Source: Candidatus Heimdallarchaeota archaeon LC_2 (GTDB lineage: Archaea > Asgardarchaeota > Heimdallarchaeia > Heimdallarchaeales > Kariarchaeaceae). Taken from it: DNA of 14,781 nt. Below are positions 6,523 through 12,763 of the stretch, piece after piece. A model generated the notes under the pieces. That model did not search any database and was not told the DNA's origin. It saw only the letters and a program-made list of their open reading frames with translations. The translations under genes and the position numbers were made by a program. Location of the stretch: the NCBI GenBank assembly GCA_001940725.1, contig MDVR01000140.1, positions 1 to 14,781 of the forward strand, in the 5' to 3' direction. Position 1 is the first letter of the stretch. The number at the start of each line of letters is the position of its first letter.

Positions 6523-6708
6523 TCATCTCGGACTTAAGGGCTTTCCTTTCAAACCGAAAGATTCTGGACCGCTTACTTCCCGAATAATTAATGTAAAGGC
6601 GTCTACAGGGATACCATGAACGTCAGAGGCGGTTTTAGTTAATTCCTGAATTAATCTTCTTTTCAATTCATCATTCATGTTAAAGCTTGTATACTCAATT
6701 AATGGCAT
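6523..6708 (-). CDS. 4-oxalocrotonate tautomerase family protein
   Basis: The 61-residue product has the length and motifs of the small 4-OT subunit. Pro2 follows the initiator Met and becomes the N-terminal catalytic base once Met is removed. A helix with LKRRLIQELTKTASDVHGIP follows, then FTLIIREV with Arg43 in the place of the family's second catalytic Arg, and the C-terminal ESFGLKGKPLS hairpin, where Phe51 stands for the usual Trp. Such proteins assemble as hexamers and catalyse keto-enol tautomerisation or related reactions in aromatic breakdown and other pathways; the substrate cannot be inferred. It starts 3 bases after the stop of the decarboxylase-like gene, with GGGGGGT as a ribosome binding site inside that gene's last codons, so the two are translated from one message. 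Confidence 0.88.
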   Translation of the reverse strand: MPLIEYTSFNMNDELKRRLIQELTKTASDVHGIPVDAFTLIIREVSGPESFGLKGKPLSPR

Positions 6709-6711
6709 AAA

Positions 6712-7149
6712 TCATGACCCCCCGCAACCATACCATGACTTCTCGTCCTTTTTAGTCTGGTGTGCAATATTGAATCTATTCAAACCTGAATAGATGTCAA
6801 TAACTGCATATATCTCACTTATAGCTTCATCGTCCAATCCCTTATGTCTTACTGCTTCATTGTACACATCAATACAATATGAAGATCCACTCATTATTGA
6901 GACAACAAGAGCAATTATGTCCTTGGTTGTGTTATCAAGCTTGCCTCCTGTGCCCATGATAGCCTGTACTCTATCCCAGGTTAATTTCAAATAATCAGGA
7001 TTCAAAGCCATAGCTTTGTACATGTTGGGTATAAAGTCTATTCCTAATGTGTTTTTAATATCATCATAAATCAATTTCACTTTTCCGTCTGCATTCGATT
7101 CGTTAATAGTGCTAGTAAAGGTATTTTTCATCATATCATTAACTTCCAT
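6712..7149 (-). CDS. Carboxymuconolactone decarboxylase / AhpD-like protein with altered active site
   Basis: The 145-residue helical protein has the CMD/AhpD layout: KLIYDDIKNTLG, FIPNMYKAMALNPDYLKLTWD, the KLDNTTKDIIALVVSIMSGSSYCIDVY helix pair and a terminal helix with GLDDEAISEIYAVID. In AhpD-type enzymes the second helix carries C-x-x-C followed by a His. Here only the second Cys remains (Cys92), the first is Ser89 and the His is Tyr96, so disulfide-relay peroxidase chemistry is unlikely. The C-terminus (SWYGCGGS) carries an extra Cys. Pairing with a tautomerase recalls aromatic catabolism, in which decarboxylase and tautomerase act in sequence, but the substrate is unknown. The ATG at 7149 fits a leaderless start; Met6 and Met7 are alternatives. 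An inverted repeat around the TATA box suggests repression. Confidence 0.78.
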   Translation of the reverse strand: MEVNDMMKNTFTSTINESNADGKVKLIYDDIKNTLGIDFIPNMYKAMALNPDYLKLTWDRVQAIMGTGGKLDNTTKDIIALVVSIMSGSSYCIDVYNEAVRHKGLDDEAISEIYAVIDIYSGLNRFNIAHQTKKDEKSWYGCGGS

Positions 7150-7159
7150 TGTTATCTTA

Positions 7160-7194
7160 GTCTCATGAATATTTTTCTTTCACAAACATGAGAC
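7160..7194 (-). promoter_or_regulatory. Promoter with flanking 8-base inverted repeat (operator)
   Basis: GTCTCATG at 7160-7167 and CATGAGAC at 7187-7194 are perfect inverted copies with a 19-base spacer. Between them the minus strand reads AAAAATATT, a TATA-like box centred about 23 bases before the ATG at 7149. A dimeric repressor binding the arms would cover both sides of the TATA box and block factor binding. No candidate regulator gene is adjacent. Confidence 0.55.
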
Positions 7195-7287
7195 ATATAC
7201 TATATTCATTATTCACTATATAATATATAATATTATTCTACTTTTCTATAGTAGGAAAGTATAAATTGTGTGTGAATAAACTCAGAT

Positions 7288-7574
7288 CTGCTAGAGGAGA
7301 TATACCTCTAAGAACTCTCTGAGTACTGTAACACTACTGCAATAATCAAACTATCTCGGATTTGACGATATTCATTCCTCTCTAGTCGATTGCAACAAAA
7401 GTTGTTCTAGGTATTACCCCTTCCAAAACTTATTTTGCAAAACAAAACACCTTGATCGTAAGTGAACGTGGGCTAAACATCTCGACGAAACTAGACGCTT
7501 ACACCCCGTTTCTTTCAAATGGATTTTTGTCAATGATTTCCGTGATCTCGTCCAGAATATATCTTGGTAATCTT
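7288..7574 (+). repeat. Long-repeat family, copy F
   Basis: Holds a shortened H1 (CTAGAGG at 7291-7297 with CCTCTAAG at 7305-7312, and no A-run before it), GAGTACTGTAACAC, then the core from GTTCTAGGTATTACCCC to TTGGTAATCTT. H3 has arms 7506-7511 and 7517-7522 with one G-T pair. The H2 inner stem is broken (CGACG opposite AGACG). The 3' tail found in B and G is absent. Confidence 0.87.
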
Positions 7575-7730
7575 GATGAATTATTATAATCGAACAGATG
7601 TGAATATTCGAATGAGGAATGTGGGAAAGTGATTATTACATTAAAATCAATAATGGAAAAACTTACCTTCCTTAAATTAATGAAGGTTTTGAATTTTATT
7701 TATTTAGTTTCGAACATAGAGTCATATATC

Positions 7731-7740
7731 TTTAAATATA
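7731..7740 (+). promoter_or_regulatory. TATA box of the surface protein gene
   Basis: TTTAAATATA is centred 25 bases before the GTG at 7761, which makes GTG the first codon of a leaderless transcript and supports it as the start. The same decamer occurs on the minus strand at 10861-10870 before the helical-repeat gene. Confidence 0.6.
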
Positions 7741-7760
7741 ATTGAACATTTATAGTACGT

Positions 7761-8636
7761 GTGAGTAAGCGGATATCTATTATCGCTTTATGTCTCTTAT
7801 TGCACCCTATCTCAATCACTTCAAGTATTTCTACCGTAGACACATCGAAAATTGGCATTAGCATAAATGACACCTTTTTTTATGAATATGGACTCTATGA
7901 AGGAAATTCATTACTTCTACAAAGTTTTGATGATATGCCTCAAAGTTCTGTAGGGTTGTTTAATATGACTATTCTTGATACTTCACAAGAAATATCTCAA
8001 GATAATGCAGTCTCAGTTCATGTTGCCGGAATATACATGCGTTCGGGTTTCGAATTTTATTCAAAATTAATACCACGAAATGTAAGTATTGAAATGGATT
8101 TATTTGCTCCAATTTTGTTTACAGATTGGAATTATTATACAGAGGAGTTTATGGATTCAATCCCGAATTTTAATGACAGATTGAATAGATATGATGAATA
8201 TACAATAATACATGCTATCTCCAAATCAGAATTCATTATTAGTATAACGGCAATTAAGACAACTGGAGAAGGAATTTATAGTTCAGAACACCTCTATGAT
8301 TTTAATATTCGATATGATCTAGAAATCGGTATTCTTAATAGTTACTTATATCGGGTAGGTAGCCGGGCTATAGATGCACCCGGTCATTTTAGTGGTGACT
8401 GGGTTTGGGTTCATAGGATAAATTCTACTGCTTCAGAAATTGATAGTGATGCTGATATCATTTACAGTTTAAAAACCATAACCAAGAATAGTGATAATAT
8501 CGTCATCTCAATCTTTCGATCGATCTTTAACTCAAAAATATTTTATGGTTCACTCTTAGTATTACTTATTTATATTTTAAAATTAGCGTACAGTAAAAGA
8601 AACTCTATCAAAGCTTGGTTGTTGGAACCAATATGA
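7761..8636 (+). CDS. Secreted, C-terminally anchored surface protein of unknown function
   Basis: The 291-residue product begins with a signal peptide (MSKRISIIALCLLLHPIS, basic then hydrophobic) and ends with a single membrane helix at about residues 260-278 followed by a short basic tail, so it is held in the membrane with the bulk outside. The ectodomain is Ser/Thr- and aromatic-rich and looks beta-rich, with several N-x-S/T sequons (NDT, NMT, NVS, NST). The opening motif SKIGISINDTFFYEYG resembles KTKYGTKFHYEI in the partial gene at 14599, suggesting one family of surface proteins. I recognise no enzyme motif. It starts with GTG, which is leaderless. It forms a one-gene module between repeats F and G. 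Confidence 0.7.
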   Translation: MSKRISIIALCLLLHPISITSSISTVDTSKIGISINDTFFYEYGLYEGNSLLLQSFDDMPQSSVGLFNMTILDTSQEISQDNAVSVHVAGIYMRSGFEFYSKLIPRNVSIEMDLFAPILFTDWNYYTEEFMDSIPNFNDRLNRYDEYTIIHAISKSEFIISITAIKTTGEGIYSSEHLYDFNIRYDLEIGILNSYLYRVGSRAIDAPGHFSGDWVWVHRINSTASEIDSDADIIYSLKTITKNSDNIVISIFRSIFNSKIFYGSLLVLLIYILKLAYSKRNSIKAWLLEPI

Positions 8637-8714
8637 AAATAGAAGTTTAATAAATTGAAGATCTAATTCGATCGATGAATGATTTGAATGATCGATGGAT
8701 AAAAATGATTCCTA

Positions 8715-9034
8715 AAACCAAAAAAAAAGTCCTTAGAGGGGATATACCTTTAAGAACTGTTTGAGCACTGCAACACATTTGTAATGAATTCAACTAATTG
8801 ACTTGGTATCACGATATTTTTCTTCTGGTGTCGCTATAAAATAGCAGTACAACAAAATCTGTTCTAGGTGTTACCCCTTCCAAAACTTATTTTACAAAAC
8901 AAAACGCCTCGAATCGTAAGTAAACGCGGGCTAAACATCTCGTCGAAACTCGACGCTTACACCCCGTTTCTTTCATCGGATTTGTTTCAATGATTTGCGT
9001 GATCTCGTCCAGAATAGAACTTGGTAATCTTCAC
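8715..9034. ncRNA. Candidate structured RNA within the long repeat (best copy)
   Basis: The core folds locally into H1, H2 (a two-part stem) and H3, and these stems recur across copies. Minus-strand model: TGTATAAGTC at 9054-9063, also kept in copy B, is a TATA-like box about 25 bases before the point where copies C and F lose homology, and H1 plus T9 at 8720-8757 would end the RNA, giving about 320 bases. Plus-strand evidence: the stem changes in copies C, E, F and G (H1, H2, H3) are C-to-T on the plus strand and leave G-U pairs there but A-C mismatches on the minus strand. The strand is therefore unresolved, and the element may be DNA-structured rather than transcribed. Confidence 0.3.
8720..8757 (-). 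terminator. Hairpin H1 plus T9, terminator-like on the minus strand (copy G)
   Basis: Arms 8729-8739 and 8747-8757 with T9 (8720-8728) following on the minus strand. One base of the right arm differs from the other copies (CCTTTAAG), giving an A-C mismatch on the minus strand but a G-U pair on the plus strand. Confidence 0.45.
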
Positions 9035-9161
9035 AGACCCCCAAGCGGTATCAGACTTATACACAATTAACGGAGTTAATCGTATAATCAATAAAATCTC
9101 AACCAACTACTCCAGAGTGGATGAATAATATAGATCATTAAATTTGAAATATAAATATTTG

Positions 9162-9189
9162 AAAAAAAATTAGTTCGATCTCTCAAACT
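9162..9189 (-). terminator. Hairpin H4 plus T8 in copy G
   Basis: On the minus strand AGTTTG and CGAACT pair with one G-U, followed by T8 after two bases. It corresponds to the hairpin after the tautomerase in copy E and could end transcription of the helical-repeat gene about 290 bases upstream. Confidence 0.5.
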
Positions 9190-9223
9190 AGGTTATTCTT
9201 TGAAATGCGTAGTATGCTCATAA

Positions 9224-9482
9224 TCAGCACATCACTGAGGAATGATCGATTCTAAAATTTATTTTTGATTTTCGTGCATGCAGTTGGTTCAATAGATGGG
9301 AAAAAGGTAATTAGGTCCACAATCCCGATTAAAATCCAAAATGACCACAATTGTCAAGCTGCACACAATCGAACGTTTGACTACCCAGCACATAACGTTT
9401 GGTAACTTTAATTTTACCACCATTCGATCGATCGATATTTACACCAGACCATATACAAAGCATATACAACGATTGACCGTAT
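9224..9482. other. Gap between copy G and the helical-repeat gene
   Basis: No complete gene. A 34-codon minus-strand stretch (9353 to 9252) without ATG reads like a membrane segment (LWSFWILIGIVDLITFFPSI) and may be a gene remnant. The sequence around 9372-9404 contains AACGTTTG twice 23 bases apart, and 9424-9434 is a GATCGATC-type palindrome run. Confidence 0.3.
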
Positions 9483-10841
9483 TTATGCAGGACTAAAGGA
9501 TAGCTTTAGAACATTTTCTACATATTCGTTATAGCTTAGTTGTTTCAAACGATTTTGTATCGATACTCCATCCTCGATCCACTTGCTCATTTTCTCAACA
9601 TCTTCGAAAATACTAGCTTTTATTTGATTTAGAAATTTTTCATGAGACTTCGCGTTCTTACCTTGAATGACTTCCTCGGCAGATTCGATAAAATTGAGAT
9701 AAGAATCAAAGTTTCCATCCACAATTGAAATTTTTGCTTTCATAAGATAGGCGACCATACGTGGAAAGTTTGTTCTCATATCTTCTGCATGATTTGTCAA
9801 TTTTTCAGTTACTGCATGAATTTCATCCAGTATCCCTAAATCCCCAGAATTAGACAGATCATTGAAAAGGACAATTAATATGAAATTCAATGCCCAAAAA
9901 TAAATATCGGGATCGATAATATCAGTATACACAATTGATTCTAGTAATTCTTGAGCTTGAACTTGATTCTTAGCTCGTGGATACAAAAGATGATAACTAG
10001 CTTCAACCAAATTTGAGAGTTGTTCATAATATTCTAGGTTTTCATCTTTCGTGAGTTCCTTTAATTTATCTACAATGAGTCTTAACTCTATCTTATCATC
10101 CTGGAGATACCTAAAGAATGAAACTAACCAAAGATAAAAGGATTGTTCGTAATTACTTAATCCTTCTACCGATTTTTCCCATTCAGGAATTATCTCTTCT
10201 ATAGATCCCATCTCATCATTTAGGAGCAACGTTAGGAACAATTGATTATAGTAATACGAATAATTTCTGCTTTGTGAAACTTCCTTGTCAATAATTTCTT
10301 TCATTATTTGTAGGTACTTTTTAGATTCATCATATTCGCCTAGACCATCGTACGCCATTTTCAAATTATTCGCAGCGCCTATAATCCCATCTAAATAACC
10401 CACTTCCATCATTTGTTGTAAGTATTCAAGTCGAGGTGGAAGAGCTGTTTCATCGTTCAATAATAGATTTTTATTTTTGACATTAATTTCCAAATTCAAC
10501 CAAATCGTATGTAAAAATTCTATTAGTTTGTCGTGCTCAAATGTATTGGATTGGTATATGTTTTCAGCCTTCTCTAATAAGAGTTCAAGTCCTGATCCAT
10601 GCTGAATAAAAAAAAGAGATCGAATTTTAAGAACTAAGCCAATGTATTCAAATTTTGGATCTTTGGATTGGAGCAATTGATCAGAAAACTCAAGGCTGGC
10701 TTTATATTTGCCATTTTGTAGTTCATTGAAAACCGAAAGTAGCAATCGCTCATCAGTGGACATGTTTGATGATGTGATTCTTGATTCTATTTCTTGCTGA
10801 ATATTTCTGTTCAAAAGATCTATGAACTTCTGAAAGTACAT
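9483..10841 (-). CDS. Large helical-repeat (TPR-like) protein
   Basis: The 452-residue product is almost entirely alpha-helical, with paired amphipathic helices of 30-40 residues throughout. The clearest tetratricopeptide-like units are LQNGKYKASLEFSDQLLQ near residue 45, ANNLKMAYDGLGEYDESKKY near residue 160 (with the Gly-Leu-Gly-x-Tyr turn and Ala/Tyr positions typical of TPR) and AKISIVDGNFDSYLNFIESA near residue 375. No signal peptide, membrane segment or catalytic domain is visible. TPR proteins are protein-protein scaffolds, and large degenerate ones of this kind are numerous in Asgard genomes; the partner is unknown. The ATG at 10841 has a TATA box 25 bases upstream and would be leaderless. 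The gene stands alone. Confidence 0.75.
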   Translation of the reverse strand: MYFQKFIDLLNRNIQQEIESRITSSNMSTDERLLLSVFNELQNGKYKASLEFSDQLLQSKDPKFEYIGLVLKIRSLFFIQHGSGLELLLEKAENIYQSNTFEHDKLIEFLHTIWLNLEINVKNKNLLLNDETALPPRLEYLQQMMEVGYLDGIIGAANNLKMAYDGLGEYDESKKYLQIMKEIIDKEVSQSRNYSYYYNQLFLTLLLNDEMGSIEEIIPEWEKSVEGLSNYEQSFYLWLVSFFRYLQDDKIELRLIVDKLKELTKDENLEYYEQLSNLVEASYHLLYPRAKNQVQAQELLESIVYTDIIDPDIYFWALNFILIVLFNDLSNSGDLGILDEIHAVTEKLTNHAEDMRTNFPRMVAYLMKAKISIVDGNFDSYLNFIESAEEVIQGKNAKSHEKFLNQIKASIFEDVEKMSKWIEDGVSIQNRLKQLSYNEYVENVLKLSFSPA

Positions 10842-10860
10842 GTAATGGTGTAGATTGTTG

Positions 10861-10870
10861 TATATTTAAA
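10861..10870 (-). promoter_or_regulatory. TATA box of the helical-repeat gene
   Basis: TTTAAATATA on the minus strand is centred 25 bases before the ATG at 10841, identical in sequence and spacing to the box at 7731 before the surface protein gene. Confidence 0.65.
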
Positions 10871-11131
10871 TGTTAAGTGTCAAATTACTTGAACTTCCTT
10901 GGCTTTTCCATCACACTTTCGAATTTGGTTAATTAACAAATCTGGGATATTTATATGATTTGAGAAAAACTAGATCGATCCAATAAAAAACTAAGCTAGA
11001 GAATTGATCGATTGATTTTTGAAAATCTATTTTCTATTTTTCTTTTGGTAAGCAAATCCGAAATCTACAGCGATTACAATGAACGTAAATCCTGGAATAA
11101 TTTGAACTCGTTCGAGCAAGCCGATATTTTC
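10871..11131. other. Intergenic stretch, no gene seen
   Basis: AT-rich, with GATCGAT-type palindromes near 10972-10980 and 11003-11010. No frame of useful length and no repeat of the long family. Confidence 0.4.
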
Positions 11132-11161
11132 AATTGCGTAGTATCATCCTAATACGCAATT
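11132..11161 (+). repeat. Palindromic repeat P4 (complete)
   Basis: Arms AATTGCGTAGTA (11132-11143) and TAATACGCAATT (11150-11161), with one mismatch, enclose the same TCATCC loop as the copies at 1143, 1311 and 1992. It lies nearly 9 kb from them, in the same orientation, and outside the long-repeat array. Confidence 0.75.
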
Positions 11162-11329
11162 CAAAACTTAGAAATAAAATAATAATAAAAAAAATTCGAT
11201 AATCTCTCGGGATTGACTAGATTTAAATTACAGATAGGCATTACTATAATCAAAAACATTTCAATTAGTTTTTGGTTTGACCAATGACAATAATTTGGAT
11301 TAACACTTTCTTAATTTTGAGTATTAGAA

Positions 11330-11339
11330 TCCGTACCGA
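11330..11339 (-). repeat. Inverted copy of the TCGGTACGGA box
   Basis: TCCGTACCGA is the exact reverse complement of the box found three times in tandem at 14131, 14265 and 14402; the match extends to TGTCGGTACGGA. It lies 21 bases beyond the 3' end of the minus-strand membrane-protein group, so the box brackets that group in inverted orientation. Confidence 0.5.
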
Positions 11340-11359
11340 CATATTCAGGATCATTATTT

Positions 11360-11806
11360 TCAATTATTTTCTAATATGGATAAACTACTTTCTAAATGAC
11401 CCCAGAAGTATCTTAAAGTTTCTTTATTACCAACCAAAGATAGACATTCGTTATTTATTATAATATTAAGTTCACCCAATCTAATGATATGTATTGTTAT
11501 AATGATCATTAGTAAAGTCAACAGGCTTACTGAAATATCCTGAACCATAGAATAAGAAAGTATTGACATAAATGTTGATAATGGTATCACGATTTTGAAG
11601 AACAATAATCCTAACTCTTCATGCCAATTTCTGTAAATTACCTTATTTATCTTAGAAAGTGGAATTGAATTTTCAAAATCATATGTTATTCCCTTTAAAA
11701 AAATATGATCTGAATATAAAGTGGCTTCAATTTTCGTAAATGAACTTGTACTGTCTCCGGCATCACAAATGAAGGTGGGAAAAATTGGTTCCTCAACAGA
11801 TGTCAT
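11360..11806 (-). CDS. Two-helix membrane protein, possibly with a PH-like domain
   Basis: The 148-residue product has a soluble beta-rich part (KIEATLYSDHIFLKGITYD, then SIPLSKINKVIYR), two membrane helices at about 65-85 and 90-109, and a second beta part (GELNIIINNECLSLVG) with a C-terminal helix. A split soluble domain interrupted by a two-helix hairpin is the plan of bacterial PH-like membrane proteins, but I see no decisive motif. Its ATG overlaps the stop of the gene at 11803 by four bases (ATGA), which shows translational coupling and a shared role with that membrane protein. Confidence 0.6.
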   Translation of the reverse strand: MTSVEEPIFPTFICDAGDSTSSFTKIEATLYSDHIFLKGITYDFENSIPLSKINKVIYRNWHEELGLLFFKIVIPLSTFMSILSYSMVQDISVSLLTLLMIIITIHIIRLGELNIIINNECLSLVGNKETLRYFWGHLESSLSILENN

Positions 11807-12654
11807 ACTAACTCGATCAACTCCATTTTCAATAAGTAATCATCAAGCTCCCTTTTAGTGATTTTATTTTTTTCCTCATCTAATACGACCTTGAAATACA
11901 GAATGGCACTAAATAGTAAGAAAAATGTCTCTGCAACTCTTTTTCCTTCAAAACCCAGGTATCCGAGTTCCATTAAACTAATTAGAAAGCTAATAATATA
12001 CGCACATATAATTCCAATAATGAGGTGGGGATATTTTCCAATCACAAAATAAATTGGCAACATAGTCTCTTCTGGAATTGGTGCACCTCCAATGAATATT
12101 GCCAATAATAAATAATAATAGAGGAAATATATCCAGAAAATATTCATGTTTCCCTGTGATAGATAAATTAGAAAATCAATTTGATCTCCTCGGGTTTTCC
12201 ACATATAATATCCAACAAATAAGGGAATATATCCAATTAATGAAACCTGAATAATCTCTTTGAAACGAATAGTTCTTTTATTATGTGGTCGCATTGAGAT
12301 GAAAAAACCGGATCTTCTTTCATCTGATAGACTTCGGTTTAAATTGCCTACCACGCTCGGATAAGAAATATACATAACCCATCCCCGAAGTTTCAAAAAT
12401 ACAATTATCAGTACCACTCTTAGTAGTGTGCCTGGAAGGAAGATAAGTGAAACGAGCTTCCCTATTTTTTTAGTCCTTATACTTCTTTGATATGATGAAT
12501 TTCTCTTCTCATAACCAAATCTGAAAATAAAGCCGAGGACTGAATGAAACCAGACTATAATGAATCTAAATAGATATGGTAATATTAACAACATAATGTA
12601 TAATCTAATAATATTATCTGCAAAATGTAATGCAGAATCTAAGCCGTTAATCAT
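11803..12654 (-). CDS. Multi-pass membrane protein, possible inactive relative of a membrane metalloprotease
   Basis: The 283-residue product has about six membrane segments (near 14-44, 65-90, 134-152, 172-190, 198-228 and 241-258). The segment FLPGTLLRVVLIIVFLKLRGWVM (72-94) resembles the first catalytic helix of archaeal and bacterial membrane metalloproteases, in which a Pro-Gly-Thr is followed by HExxH and then L-x-G-x-x-V; here the HExxH positions are Arg79 to Ile83. GYIPLFVGYYMW (141-152) and GGAPIPEETMLP (189-200) fall where those proteins have an aP-x-x-x-G turn and a PS-x-x-D motif. If the relation is real, the protein cannot bind zinc and would be a pseudoprotease. This is from motif memory only. 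A TATA box lies 29 bases before the ATG. Confidence 0.6.
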   Translation of the reverse strand: MINGLDSALHFADNIIRLYIMLLILPYLFRFIIVWFHSVLGFIFRFGYEKRNSSYQRSIRTKKIGKLVSLIFLPGTLLRVVLIIVFLKLRGWVMYISYPSVVGNLNRSLSDERRSGFFISMRPHNKRTIRFKEIIQVSLIGYIPLFVGYYMWKTRGDQIDFLIYLSQGNMNIFWIYFLYYYLLLAIFIGGAPIPEETMLPIYFVIGKYPHLIIGIICAYIISFLISLMELGYLGFEGKRVAETFFLLFSAILYFKVVLDEEKNKITKRELDDYLLKMELIELV

Positions 12655-12678
12655 GGTAAAGATATTATGTCATGAATC

Positions 12679-12688
12679 TTATATAAAT
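12679..12688 (-). promoter_or_regulatory. TATA box of the 12654-11360 membrane-protein operon
   Basis: ATTTATATAA on the minus strand is centred about 29 bases before the ATG at 12654, placing the transcript start within a few bases of the codon. Confidence 0.6.
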
Positions 12689-12763
12689 AACCATCAAAAT
12701 TTTACTTTATTGGGAATGGGAATTAAGTGATTGGTGCTTATAACCCTAAGCAACCACTCTTAA

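Larger units (their letters stand above)
8653..9223 (+). repeat. Long-repeat family, copy G (extended)
   Basis: The most complete copy alongside E, with the same 5' block (AATTGAAGATCTAATT through GATTCCTAAAACC) and the same 3' block ending in H4 and TTATTCTTTGAAAT. H2 has a perfect inner stem (CGTCG and CGACG) and outer GTAAG/CTTAC pairs. H3 is shortened by a deletion to CCG/CGG. The 3' part keeps CAAGCGGTATCAGACTTATA, as in copy B. It begins 17 bases after the surface protein's stop codon. Confidence 0.9.

Noticed and set aside
6794..6994. Plus-strand open frame opposite the decarboxylase-like gene
   Set aside because: It is a shadow of the minus-strand gene with no promoter of its own.
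2039..9223. CRISPR array
   Set aside because: The repeats are hundreds of bases long with gene-sized gaps, and no cas genes or short regular spacers are present.
1935..11010. Frequent GATCGATC-type palindromes in the gaps
   Set aside because: They are numerous, but their spacing and context show no pattern, and no origin-binding repeat layout or orc1/cdc6 gene is present.
11858..12052. Plus-strand open frame inside the multi-pass membrane gene
   Set aside because: It is antisense to a longer, translationally coupled gene, and its product shows only the composition expected of the reverse strand.
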